A stretch of 64,000 nucleotides of DNA from Chryseobacterium scophthalmum (GTDB lineage: Bacteria > Bacteroidota > Bacteroidia > Flavobacteriales > Weeksellaceae): positions 124,001 through 188,000 of the forward strand of contig NZ_FSRQ01000005.1 in assembly GCF_900143185.1 (NCBI RefSeq), given 5' to 3'. Position 1 is the first letter of the stretch. Each line of letters begins with the position of its first letter. The translations under genes and the position numbers were made by a program. The notes beneath the pieces were generated by a model that was given only the letters and a program-made list of their open reading frames with translations, was not told the DNA's origin and ran no database searches. Positions 1-8,454 of the stretch are shown here, piece by piece.

Positions 1-307
1 CATCAAACAAACGCTTGCTTTCGGCTTTATTGTAATATTTATATTCATCAAGCATCGAAGGAGAATCGTTTTCATCCAACTCATTATTATGAGAGAGCGA
101 TTTCCAATCTGAATAATTTTTAGGTTCCTTCAAAATATTACCAAGCTGATCTGTTGGCACAAACATTTCCAGCGACAAAAGCATCTTAAGAAAATTAGCA
201 TAATTATTCATCACCTTAAGGGTATGAAGATCTGCATATCCTTCATGCGAATAGTATTCAATTACAAAATCCGTCATCGGAACCAGCATATGAGAAGCAG
301 TTGACAT
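1..307 (-). CDS. Hypothetical protein, N-terminal part only (runs off the left edge)
   Basis: The window cuts this gene, so only the first 102 codons can be read, leftward from an ATG at 307. No stop codon interrupts the frame to base 1. The fragment begins MSTASHMLVPMTDFVIEYYS and is rich in Asn, Leu, Tyr and acidic residues. I see no signal peptide, membrane helix or known motif, so it looks like a soluble cytoplasmic protein of unknown function. A TATATTTG box on the same strand at 327-334 lies about 20 bp before the start, which supports both the strand and the ATG. It is divergent from acpP. I do not recognise the family. Confidence 0.6.
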   Translation of the reverse strand, partial: MSTASHMLVPMTDFVIEYYSHEGYADLHTLKVMNNYANFLKMLLSLEMFVPTDQLGNILKEPKNYSDWKSLSHNNELDENDSPSMLDEYKYYNKAESKRLFD

Positions 308-326
308 TGGTATTAATTTTAAAACG

Positions 327-334
327 CAAATATA
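327..334 (-). promoter_or_regulatory. Bacteroidota -7 box for the partial left-edge gene
   Basis: Read on the minus strand this is TATATTTG, an exact match to TAnnTTTG, about 20 bp upstream of the ATG at 307. No clear TTG lies 17-23 bp further upstream, so the -33 element is weak or absent. Confidence 0.45.
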
Positions 335-576
335 AAATATAGAATCAATGCTTTTTAGTAGTAAAGCTATTTTAAAATCAATCAAAATAACCAGAATGAA
401 TAAATTGATTATACATAAATATACAAGAAGGGAGGTTAAAGATATTTTTAAAACTCAATAAAAAACAAAGGAACTATAAAACACTGATTACGAAAACACT
501 ACCGCAAAATATAATAAATTATCATCAGTCTACCGACAAAAAAGGTTAAAAAAATGTTTTATCGTAAAGAATTTTA

Positions 577-584
577 TATATTTG
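577..584 (+). promoter_or_regulatory. Bacteroidota -7 box for the acpP operon
   Basis: TATATTTG matches TAnnTTTG and lies about 32 bp before the acpP start. The rest of the 308-bp gap between the left-edge gene and acpP (308-615) is AT-rich; apart from the two opposed promoters I see nothing in it. Confidence 0.5.
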
Positions 585-615
585 CACCATCTAACAATAA
601 AAAAAATAATTTACT

Positions 616-855
616 ATGTCAGACATTGCATCAAGAGTAAAAGCTATCATCGCTGATAAGCTTGACGTTGAAGAAACAGAAGTAACTCCTGAGGCTAGCT
701 TCACAAATGATTTAGGAGCAGACTCACTAGATACAGTTGAGTTAATCATGGAATTTGAAAAAGAATTTAACATTCAAATCCCTGATGACCAAGCTGAAAA
801 AATTACTACTGTAGGGCACGCTATCGCTTATATAGAAGAAGTAGTAAATAAATAA
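616..855 (+). CDS. acpP: Acyl carrier protein
   Basis: This 79-residue acidic protein is the usual size for an acyl carrier protein. The motif [10 protein letters not shown] contains the serine (Ser37) to which 4'-phosphopantetheine is attached, and the following helix [15 protein letters not shown] is typical of helix II and the loop behind it. The holo-protein carries growing acyl chains as thioesters during type II fatty acid synthesis in the cytoplasm. fabF begins 31 bp downstream, a pairing conserved across bacteria, so the two are probably co-transcribed from the TATATTTG promoter upstream. Nothing is missing or unusual. Confidence 0.98.
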   Translation: MSDIASRVKAIIADKLDVEETEVTPEASFTNDLGADSLDTVELIMEFEKEFNIQIPDDQAEKITTVGHAIAYIEEVVNK

Positions 856-886
856 TATTCTTCAACAAAGAAAATTTACAAAGTTT

Positions 887-2131
887 ATGGAATTAAAAAG
901 AGTAGTTGTAACTGGTTTTGGCGCAATAACACCCGTCGGTAATAATGCGAATGAATACTGGGAAAGTCTTGTAAAAGGCAAGAGCGGTGCCGCTCCTATT
1001 ACTCTTTTTGATGCCACAAACTTTAAAACCAAGTTCGCTTGCGAGGTGAAAAACTTCAATCCATTAGACCATTTCGATAAGAAAGAAGCTAAAAAAATGG
1101 ATAGAAACACTCAGCTTGGGCTGGTTGCTGCAAGAGAAGCAGTAAGCCATTCAAGAATCATGGAAGACAATGTTGATAAAAACAGAGTCGGAGTGATTTG
1201 GGGATCAGGGATTGGTGGTTTAGAAACTTTCGAAACCGAAGTTTTGGGCTGGGCAAATACAGACATCCCAAGATTTAACCCTTTCTTTATTCCAAAAATG
1301 ATTGCGGACATTACACCTGGACATATCTCTATTGAATATGGTTTCCACGGTCCCAATTATACTACAGTTTCTGCTTGTGCATCATCTGCAAACGCATTAA
1401 TTGATTCTAAAATGCTTATTCAGCTTGGCAAAGCAGACGTTATCGTTTGTGGAGGCTCTGAAGCTGCCGTTACGGCAAGTGGTGTTGGAGGATTTAATGC
1501 AATGATGGCATTATCTACAAGAAATGACGATCCTACAACGGCATCAAGACCGTTCGACAAAGACAGAGATGGTTTTGTTTTGGGCGAAGGTGCAGGTTCT
1601 ATTATTCTTGAAGAGTACGAACACGCTGTGAAGCGTGGTGCAACAATTTATGCAGAATTATTGGGTGGCGGTATGAGTGCAGATGCACATCACATGACGG
1701 CACCACATCCTGAAGGTTTAGGAGCTTATTTAGTAATGAAAAATTGCTTAGAAGACGCAGGTTTAACTGCTGATGAAGTAGATCACATCAATATGCATGG
1801 TACATCTACTCCATTAGGAGATATTGCAGAATCAAACGCAATTTCAAGATTATTGGGTGAGCATGCTTACGACATTCAGATTAATTCTACAAAATCAATG
1901 ACGGGTCACCTTTTGGGTGCAGCCGGAGTTATTGAAGCAATTGCTGCTTTAGGAACTATTATTCATGGTATTGTACCTCCTACAATCAACCATTTTACTG
2001 ATGATGAGAACATCGACAGCAGATTAAATTTCACATTTAATGACGCTGTAAAAAAAGATGTAAAAGTAGCCATGAGTAATACTTTTGGATTTGGTGGGCA
2101 CAATGCTTGTGTTCTGTTTAAAAAAATCTAA
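887..2131 (+). CDS. fabF: Beta-ketoacyl-ACP synthase II
   Basis: The 414-residue protein is a full-length condensing enzyme of the thiolase fold. It elongates acyl-ACP with malonyl-ACP in fatty acid synthesis. The catalytic triad is intact: Cys164 in SACASS, His304 in HGTST and His341 in TGHLLGA. The N-terminal RVVVTGFGAITPVG and the C-terminal glycine-rich NTFGFGGHN are also typical. It follows acpP by 31 bp and is followed by rnc after 10 bp, giving an acpP-fabF-rnc transcription unit. FabF is preferred over FabB on length, the acpP neighbour and the phylum. Confidence 0.97.
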   Translation: MELKRVVVTGFGAITPVGNNANEYWESLVKGKSGAAPITLFDATNFKTKFACEVKNFNPLDHFDKKEAKKMDRNTQLGLVAAREAVSHSRIMEDNVDKNRVGVIWGSGIGGLETFETEVLGWANTDIPRFNPFFIPKMIADITPGHISIEYGFHGPNYTTVSACASSANALIDSKMLIQLGKADVIVCGGSEAAVTASGVGGFNAMMALSTRNDDPTTASRPFDKDRDGFVLGEGAGSIILEEYEHAVKRGATIYAELLGGGMSADAHHMTAPHPEGLGAYLVMKNCLEDAGLTADEVDHINMHGTSTPLGDIAESNAISRLLGEHAYDIQINSTKSMTGHLLGAAGVIEAIAALGTIIHGIVPPTINHFTDDENIDSRLNFTFNDAVKKDVKVAMSNTFGFGGHNACVLFKKI

Positions 2132-2141
2132 TTATTACTGA

Positions 2142-2906
2142 ATGGAGTTACAGAAATACTTTTCTAAATTCCTTATCAAAAAAAGAAAAAGACAACTTAC
2201 GGAAAGAGACTATTTCCTGAGCACAGAACTAAATAAAATTTTAGGGATTGAGATTCAGAATGTCAACTTTTATCGTGAGGCTTTTTCAATTAAAACTTCT
2301 TCTAAAAATCAGGAAAGCAATTACGAAAGGCTTGAATTTTTAGGAGATTCTGTATTGGGCACAATTGTTTCGTGTCATTTGTTTCAAACTTATCCTAAAG
2401 CTAATGAAGGATACATGACGCAGATGAAATCTAAAATTGTAAACAGAAAGAATCTTAACAAATTAGGAGAAGATTTAAAGCTTACCGATCTTTTACAAAA
2501 AAACAATCATGCTGTTGCTTTAGGAGATAACATTTCAGGAAATCTCTTTGAAGCATTAATTGGTGCTGTTTATTTAGACTTCCAATACGAAATTTGCAAA
2601 AAAATCGTTCTGGATAGACTGCTTACGCCAACAGAAATCAATAAACTTGAAAATAAAATTGTAAGCTACAAAGGTCTTTTGCTGGAATGGAGCCAGAAAA
2701 AGAAACTCAATATAAAGTACGAAACTTGTGAAGAAATTCAGGTAAACAAATCGATCGTCTTCAGATGCCATGTTTGGCTGGGAAATGAAAACATTTCGAA
2801 TGCCACAGAAACTTCAAAGAAAAAAGCCGAAGAAAAAGCTGCACAAAGAGCATTTTATATTTTAAATAAAAAAGAAAATATACTTGGAAATCCAAAAACT
2901 TTATGA
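2142..2906 (+). CDS. rnc: Ribonuclease III
   Basis: This 254-residue protein carries the RNase III signature ERLEFLGDSVL near residues 62-72. A second acidic cluster, DNISGNLFEALIGAVYLD, supplies the other Mg-binding residues. The C-terminal ~75 residues, ending in SKKKAEEKAAQRAF, form the double-stranded-RNA-binding domain. It cleaves double-stranded RNA during rRNA and mRNA maturation. It starts 10 bp after fabF; the neighbourhood acpP-fabF-rnc is widespread in bacteria. Its 3' end overlaps the next gene by 23 bp in another frame. Confidence 0.96.
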   Translation: MELQKYFSKFLIKKRKRQLTERDYFLSTELNKILGIEIQNVNFYREAFSIKTSSKNQESNYERLEFLGDSVLGTIVSCHLFQTYPKANEGYMTQMKSKIVNRKNLNKLGEDLKLTDLLQKNNHAVALGDNISGNLFEALIGAVYLDFQYEICKKIVLDRLLTPTEINKLENKIVSYKGLLLEWSQKKKLNIKYETCEEIQVNKSIVFRCHVWLGNENISNATETSKKKAEEKAAQRAFYILNKKENILGNPKTL

Positions 2907-3357
2907 TCTTGATGATATAGAATTTGAAGATATTACCATCGCTTTGGTAAGATTAGTCAAACATATACCAGATCACGAGTTTTTTTTCAAAATCAATCAA
3001 AACAACGATTTAAAGTTTTCAAGAATAAAAGACCTTGTCTATCACGGGTCTCATTATGATTTTCATTTTCCCAGGTTTGAAGCTTATCACAAGTATACAA
3101 GAACCTGTTTTACCTTCATCTCCAACAAATCTTCAGAAAGTAATCAAAAAAAATTACAAACTGAACTCTTCGCAGAAGAAGAAAACATTAAATTTTTATT
3201 AAATAATCATCCAGAAGTAGAATATATTCTGCACAGTTCGGAACAGTTTCCTGATTTTTCCGTAATTTTGCTGGCTGAAAATCTTGCGTTTCCTATTCAA
3301 GATTACAATCTGAGTTCTGAAGAAGAGCTCTATCAAATAATACAGTATTATGAATAA
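2884..3357 (+). CDS. Small conserved protein, probably IPExxxVDY family
   Basis: The frame encodes up to 157 residues and contains no ATG. The only plausible start after the in-frame stop at 2863 is the TTG at 2884, which overlaps rnc by 23 bp. The sequence is soluble and acidic. Near its C-terminal third it reads NHPEVEYILHSS, which I take as a divergent form of the IPExxxVDY motif that names a family found between rnc and pyk in Flavobacteriia. Its function is unknown. It overlaps pyk by 8 bp, so translation of the three genes may be coupled. The family call rests on context and one motif. Confidence 0.7.
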   Translation: MEIQKLYDLDDIEFEDITIALVRLVKHIPDHEFFFKINQNNDLKFSRIKDLVYHGSHYDFHFPRFEAYHKYTRTCFTFISNKSSESNQKKLQTELFAEEENIKFLLNNHPEVEYILHSSEQFPDFSVILLAENLAFPIQDYNLSSEEELYQIIQYYE

Positions 3358-4795
3358 GTATTTAAAGAAGACAAAAATTATTGCAACACTAGGACCTGCT
3401 TCATCTTCGAAGGAGGTAATGTTAGGATTGATGAGAGCGGGTGTTGACGTTTTTAGAATAAACTTTTCTCATGCCGACTATGATTTAGTTCGTTCCAATA
3501 TAAATATCATCAGAGACCTTAATAAAGAATACGGTTATTCCGTAAGTATTTTAGGGGATTTACAGGGTCCAAAACTTAGAGTAGGTGTTGTAAAAGAAGG
3601 TTCATACCTTAATCCTGGAGACATTCTTACGTTTACAAACGAAAAAATTGAAGGAGATTCTACGAAGGTTTATATGACTTATCAACAGTTTCCTCAGGAT
3701 GTAAATGTGGGTGAAAGAATCCTTATTGATGACGGAAAACTAATGTTGGAGGTTATTGAAACCAACAAAATAGACACCGTAAAAGCAAAAACAATTCAAG
3801 GGGGACCATTGAGTTCTAAAAAAGGAGTAAACCTTCCGAATACGAACGTTTCTCTTCCTGCTTTGACAGAAAAAGATATTCAGGATGCCAATTTCATGAT
3901 GGATATGGAGGTTGACTGGATCGCTTTATCATTCATTCGTCACGCTCAAGATATTATCGACTTAAAAGAGCTAATCAAAAATCATCCAAACGGAAAATTC
4001 AAAACGCCGATCATTGCTAAAATTGAAAAGCCAGAAGGCGTTAAGAACATCGATGAAATTCTATTGGAATGTGATGGTTTAATGGTTGCTCGTGGAGATC
4101 TTGGTGTAGAAGTTCCGATGGAAGAAGTTCCTGCCATTCAGAAAAACTTGGTTGAAAGAGCTAGATTCTTCTCAAAACCGGTAATCATTGCCACTCAAAT
4201 GATGGAAACAATGATTAACAGCTTAACGCCTACAAGAGCTGAAGTAAATGACGTTGCCAACTCTGTATTAGACGGAGCTGATGCGGTAATGCTTTCAGGA
4301 GAAACTTCTGTGGGTAGATATCCTATTCAGGTTGTTGAAAATATGGCGAAAATTGTGAAGAATATAGAAATGACTTCTTTTTATCAGAACAAAAATGAGC
4401 CACTGGAAAAAGATTACAACTGTATCGACGAACGTTTTATTACAAACAGAATTTGTCTTGCAGCAGTAAGAATCGCAAAAAGTACCAACGTTGCTGCAAT
4501 CGTAACTTTAACAAGTTCTGGGTATACAGCGTTCCAATTATCGGCGCACAGACCAAATTCTCACATCATTGTTTATAGTGGAAATAAGAGAGTAATTACG
4601 ATGCTTAATCTACTTTGGGGAGTTCGTGCTTATTATTACGATATGAACAAACCTACGGATGAAACCATCATTCAGGTAAATATGTTGACGCATAACCACG
4701 GTTATATTGAAACCGGAGATTTCGTCATCAACATCAATGCAACGCCGTCTTACGAAGGTGGAAAAACAAATACATTGAGATTAACAACAATTTAA
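3350..4795 (+). CDS. pyk: Pyruvate kinase
   Basis: At 481 residues this is a full-length pyruvate kinase, which converts phosphoenolpyruvate and ADP to pyruvate and ATP at the end of glycolysis. The N-terminal KTKIIATLGPASSS, the active-site stretch IIAKIEKPEGVKNIDEIL with the catalytic lysine, the metal-binding GLMVARGDLGVEVP and the TQMMETMI segment are all present. The allosteric C-terminal domain follows from about residue 360. It overlaps the upstream gene by 8 bp and closes the acpP operon, ending at a strong hairpin terminator. No oddity is visible. Confidence 0.97.
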   Translation: MNKYLKKTKIIATLGPASSSKEVMLGLMRAGVDVFRINFSHADYDLVRSNINIIRDLNKEYGYSVSILGDLQGPKLRVGVVKEGSYLNPGDILTFTNEKIEGDSTKVYMTYQQFPQDVNVGERILIDDGKLMLEVIETNKIDTVKAKTIQGGPLSSKKGVNLPNTNVSLPALTEKDIQDANFMMDMEVDWIALSFIRHAQDIIDLKELIKNHPNGKFKTPIIAKIEKPEGVKNIDEILLECDGLMVARGDLGVEVPMEEVPAIQKNLVERARFFSKPVIIATQMMETMINSLTPTRAEVNDVANSVLDGADAVMLSGETSVGRYPIQVVENMAKIVKNIEMTSFYQNKNEPLEKDYNCIDERFITNRICLAAVRIAKSTNVAAIVTLTSSGYTAFQLSAHRPNSHIIVYSGNKRVITMLNLLWGVRAYYYDMNKPTDETIIQVNMLTHNHGYIETGDFVININATPSYEGGKTNTLRLTTI

Positions 4796-4815
4796 TTATT
4801 GTTTTTGATATAAGT

Positions 4816-4850
4816 AAAAACCTCCCGAAAATTTTCGGGAGGTTTTTTTT
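4816..4850. terminator. Bidirectional intrinsic terminator between pyk and the aldehyde dehydrogenase gene
   Basis: A perfect 11-bp stem (cctcccgaaaa / ttttcgggagg) is flanked by an A run on the left and eight T on the right, so it can terminate transcription from both convergent genes. Confidence 0.9.
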
Positions 4851-4854
4851 ATGT

Positions 4855-6147
4855 CTATTTTCCTAAAATTGTTTTCGCCGTCACAAACTCTTTTAAGGCC
4901 AATAAAGAAAGCTCAGTTCCATATCCTGAAGATTTGGTTCCACCGAATGGAAAACGGGGATCAGAACTTGTCATTCTGTTGATATTTACCGTTCCGGATT
5001 CTAAATTATCAATAAAAAACTGTTGGCGTTCTTCATTTTTCGTCCATACCGAATTGGATAAACCAAACGGAATATTATTGGCAATTTCTAACGCTTCTTG
5101 ATCGTTATGAGCAATCATCACCATTCCTAAAGGACCAAATAATTCTTCTTGTAAAACAGGATTTCCTTCTTCTACTCTTATTAATCCCGGAATAAATTCG
5201 TTTTCAGAAATTCTTTCAAGAGGAATAATAACTTCTGCACCATGATCTAAAGCTTTCTGGTATTGCTTTTCAAGATCATCTGCCAAATCCGGTCTTGCCA
5301 TTCCGGCCAATTTTGTTTCTTTTAATTTAGGATCAGCTGGAACAAATTTTTTGTATTCTTGAATAAACTTCGGAAGAAAATCAAATTCTACCTCTCTTTG
5401 AATAATAAATCTTTTTGCAGCAACACAGGTTTGCCCACAATTTTGCAATCTTGCCAAAGCTCCCACTTTTGCAGCTTCATCCAAATCAGCATCTTCCAAA
5501 ACAATAAAAGCATCACTTCCGCCTAATTCCAGAAGAGATTTTTTAATATTTTTTCCAGCAGTTGCAGCTACTTCAGCTCCGGCTTTTTCACTTCCGGTAA
5601 GGCTTACTCCTTTAATGGTTTTATGTTCTAAAATTTCTTTTACTTCACCATGCCCTACTTCAAGATTTTGGAAAACTCCTTCAGGAAAACCGGCTTCAAT
5701 AAAAACTTTTTCAATAGCATTTCCACTTCCGAAACAGATGGATGCATGTTTTAAAACGACTGTATTTCCTGCCAAAATTGCAGGCGTTGCAAATCTTAAA
5801 ACCTGCCAAAACGGAAAATTCCAGGGCATTACTCCTAAAATTACTCCTTTCGGAACATAATGAATTTCTGAAATTTTATATTCAGATTCTATTTTTTCTG
5901 GGCTTAAAATATTCTCAGCATCCGCATAATAATTCATCATTAAAGCAGATTTCTCAACCTCTGAAATGGCTTGAGAAATGGGCTTATTCATCTCCTCAGT
6001 AATTAATTCACCAAAAACCTCAGCTTTATTTTTAAAAATTTCAGCAGCTTTTGCAATAAGTTTCTGCTTTTCTTCAAACGGAACTTTTTTCCATTCCTGA
6101 AAAGCCTGGTCAGCTTTTAACAGCTTGTTTTCTATTAAATTTTCCAT
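4855..6147 (-). CDS. NAD(P)-dependent aldehyde dehydrogenase, Sad/YneI-type succinate-semialdehyde dehydrogenase
   Basis: This 430-residue protein is an aldehyde dehydrogenase with catalytic Cys241 in NCGQTCVAAKRF and Glu207 in LELGGSDAFIVL. The cofactor-fold motif MPWNFPFWQVLR is also present. Much of the sequence follows the pattern of E. coli Sad (YneI), which oxidises succinate semialdehyde to succinate. It is about 25-30 residues shorter than that protein at the N-terminus, a part outside the active site. It is transcribed alone towards pyk and shares the two-way terminator. The substrate is inferred from family resemblance. Confidence 0.85.
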   Translation of the reverse strand: MENLIENKLLKADQAFQEWKKVPFEEKQKLIAKAAEIFKNKAEVFGELITEEMNKPISQAISEVEKSALMMNYYADAENILSPEKIESEYKISEIHYVPKGVILGVMPWNFPFWQVLRFATPAILAGNTVVLKHASICFGSGNAIEKVFIEAGFPEGVFQNLEVGHGEVKEILEHKTIKGVSLTGSEKAGAEVAATAGKNIKKSLLELGGSDAFIVLEDADLDEAAKVGALARLQNCGQTCVAAKRFIIQREVEFDFLPKFIQEYKKFVPADPKLKETKLAGMARPDLADDLEKQYQKALDHGAEVIIPLERISENEFIPGLIRVEEGNPVLQEELFGPLGMVMIAHNDQEALEIANNIPFGLSNSVWTKNEERQQFFIDNLESGTVNINRMTSSDPRFPFGGTKSSGYGTELSLLALKEFVTAKTILGK

Positions 6148-6341
6148 GTTAAAAATTCCATTTTTAAAGATTCAAGAATCACGAATCTTCTGCTTTTGGA
6201 TTAAGCATTTTTAAGGCAACAAATATTGTTCCTTATATCGTATTTAATTAATGATAAATTCTATGAATTGTATTTATTACAGCTAAAAGAATTTCAAATT
6301 TAATTCAATAAAACTAAATTGATAATGACTAAAAATATTTC

Positions 6342-6413
6342 TCTCGCAAATTAAGGAGATTGAGCAGATTTGTTTGATTTATAAAATCTGCTTAATTTGC
6401 TCAATCAGCGAGA
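6342..6413. repeat. Imperfect palindrome (REP-like) between hutG and the aldehyde dehydrogenase gene
   Basis: The outer arms tctcgc/gcgaga (6342-6347, 6408-6413) and inner arms gattgagca/tgctcaatc (6358-6366, 6398-6406) are complementary; gcagattt/aaatctgc offers a further alternative pairing. It lies in the 275-bp gap 6148-6422, which otherwise holds only AT-rich sequence. The word pattern resembles short palindromic elements that, from memory, are scattered in Chryseobacterium genomes. Confidence 0.5.
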
Positions 6414-6422
6414 CAACAGATT

Positions 6423-7337
6423 CTAAATCATAAACCATTCATTAGCCAGACTTGCAGCCAATCTTGCGGTATGATCCTGAATATCAAGACCAGGATTTAC
6501 TTCCGCAATATCCAAGGCAATTAATTTTTCATTTCTAAGAATATGTCTGTACAAATGCATAAATGCAGCATCTGCAAAAATTCCGTTGTAAGCCGAAGCA
6601 GAAACTCCCGGCGCAATTGAAGCATTGAAGACATCCATACAAATCGTCATGTAAAGAAAGTCTACCGACTCTGCCAATTCATTAACTCTTTCATAGATCG
6701 AAGGAAGGTTTTCGAAAAACAATTCATCCGCCAGAATATATTTCATGCCAAATTGATGAGCTGTGTCGAAAAGCTTTAACGTATTAGAATTTCTCTGAAT
6801 TCCGATGTGTAAAGAATTGATCTCACCTTCCTGAGCAATTTGCCAAAAACCGGTTCCAGAACTTGCTCCTACTCCATTTTCTGGTTGTCTGTTATCAAAA
6901 TGTGCATCAAAATTAACAATCCCAATTTTCTGTTCCTGAAAAGCGGTTTTCACACCGCGGTAATGACCAAAAGTAACTTCATGACCACCGCCAAGAACCA
7001 AAGATTTCCCCCCTTTTAGCAAAACTTTAGAAACATTTTTCGCCAGTTCATTTTGGGTATTTTCAAGATTTCCATCCTCACAGGTAATATTTCCAAAATC
7101 AAGAAGTGAAAAATCAGGACGAATCACAGGAAAATTAGACATATTTTTTCGAATAACATCAGGAGCGTCTTTTGCACCCTGTCTTCCTTTATTTCTGCGA
7201 ACGCCTTCGTCAACGGCAAATCCGTGTAAAACGAAATCGTTAGTTGAAATCAAATCGTAATTACTTTCTGCTTTTACTCTCTGAAATATTCTGTGATAAA
7301 GTAGTTCTTCACCGTCTAATCTTCCTTGCCAAATCAT
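6423..7337 (-). CDS. hutG: Formimidoylglutamase-like ureohydrolase (HutG)
   Basis: This 304-residue protein belongs to the arginase/agmatinase superfamily. The Mn-binding motifs GGGHE (His119) and NFDAHFD (Asp144, His146, Asp148) are clear. The last metal motif reads ICMDVF: Asp235 is present, but the usual preceding Asp is Cys233. HutG hydrolyses N-formimidoyl-glutamate to glutamate and formamide, the last step of one histidine-degradation route. Its position in a run with hutI supports that role over arginase or agmatinase. It follows the DUF695 gene by 9 bp, so hutI, DUF695 and hutG look like one operon. Confidence 0.85.
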   Translation of the reverse strand: MIWQGRLDGEELLYHRIFQRVKAESNYDLISTNDFVLHGFAVDEGVRRNKGRQGAKDAPDVIRKNMSNFPVIRPDFSLLDFGNITCEDGNLENTQNELAKNVSKVLLKGGKSLVLGGGHEVTFGHYRGVKTAFQEQKIGIVNFDAHFDNRQPENGVGASSGTGFWQIAQEGEINSLHIGIQRNSNTLKLFDTAHQFGMKYILADELFFENLPSIYERVNELAESVDFLYMTICMDVFNASIAPGVSASAYNGIFADAAFMHLYRHILRNEKLIALDIAEVNPGLDIQDHTARLAASLANEWFMI

Positions 7338-7346
7338 GATTTTAAT

Positions 7347-8453
7347 TTAATTTTGATTTACATTATAGCGTTCAAAACTCTGCCAATATTTGTCTTTATA
7401 AATTTCAAGTGTCATTTTATATTCAGGGTGATCATCCATTACTTTTTTCAAAACTTTTGAAGGTTTCCTGAAATCTTTACTTGCAAAATAACTTTCTTTC
7501 ATGTTATCTGCATTTTCTCTTCCAATGTATAGATGACCGTCTTCGATTTTCAATTCTTCAATAATCTGCTCTTCGATATTGCTTAATTTTTCATAGTCTT
7601 CTTTTTGGGGAAGTCCATTATTATTTTCTCCGTTATACTGAACTTTCAAAATAGAAATCCACGGATAAGAAGCTTTTGAATCGTAAGTTAACAAAGAAGT
7701 ATTGATCGTCGCAATAAGAGGAGAACCGTTTTGCAGAGTCGCCTCAAAAACAGAAAATTTGTCTTCTTCGCTGAAGTCTTTCACATTTTTATACTTTTCT
7801 GTAAACTCTCTTTCGCGCCACGATAAAAAATCTTTCAGTTTCGTAACCGACACCAATTCTTTTTGAGCATTATCTTTTCCAACGACATTAAAAGTATCGA
7901 TTTGAGTGGCAAAATTAAGTTCGCCTAAAAAGTTATCCAGAAAAACGCAGACTCCGGTTACAACAGCATCTTTATTTTCTTCGTTTAAACCTTCGTAAAC
8001 AAATGTGATGTCGATTTCGTCGGGATAACCTTCGACTTCATTCTCATAAAAGAAAATATTTTCACCAGAAAATTTTCTGCCATCCATTTCAATTCCGCTT
8101 GTAAGGTTCATTTCCGGTTTTAGAGCGGTAAATTTCCAATGATCAAGTTTGGGAGCCATCTCAATTATTTCTTCAGCAAAAGCTATATTTTTAATATCAC
8201 CTTCTACCGTTAGAATCAATTCTGCAGTAGAATCATCACTCATTCCCGCAAGAAAATAATATCCTCCGTTTAACTCTTTAAGTTTTGGAGCAATAACATC
8301 AAAAAAGTTATTTTCTATATTATCGTGGTTTTTTACGACATCAAAAAAATCTTTTTCTTTAGTAAGAAACCAATCCCAAAAATTTTTATAATTTTTAATT
8401 TCGGCAGCTTCTTTCTCTTCTTTTTTACTGAAAAATTTATCGAAAATTCCCAT
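7347..8453 (-). CDS. DUF695 domain protein in the hut cluster
   Basis: The 368-residue soluble protein has no signal peptide. Its C-terminal part contains FEATLQNGSPLIATINTSLL, then YPWISILKVQYNGENNNGLP, which I recognise as the DUF695 pattern. The N-terminal half (FWDWFLTKEKDFFDVV onward) looks like a separate domain of unknown function. It sits 1 bp from hutI and 9 bp from hutG on the same strand, so it is almost certainly co-transcribed with two histidine-degradation enzymes. No catalytic motif is evident. A link to histidine metabolism is only inferred from the operon. Confidence 0.8.
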   Translation of the reverse strand: MGIFDKFFSKKEEKEAAEIKNYKNFWDWFLTKEKDFFDVVKNHDNIENNFFDVIAPKLKELNGGYYFLAGMSDDSTAELILTVEGDIKNIAFAEEIIEMAPKLDHWKFTALKPEMNLTSGIEMDGRKFSGENIFFYENEVEGYPDEIDITFVYEGLNEENKDAVVTGVCVFLDNFLGELNFATQIDTFNVVGKDNAQKELVSVTKLKDFLSWREREFTEKYKNVKDFSEEDKFSVFEATLQNGSPLIATINTSLLTYDSKASYPWISILKVQYNGENNNGLPQKEDYEKLSNIEEQIIEELKIEDGHLYIGRENADNMKESYFASKDFRKPSKVLKKVMDDHPEYKMTLEIYKDKYWQSFERYNVNQN

Positions 8454-8454
8454 A

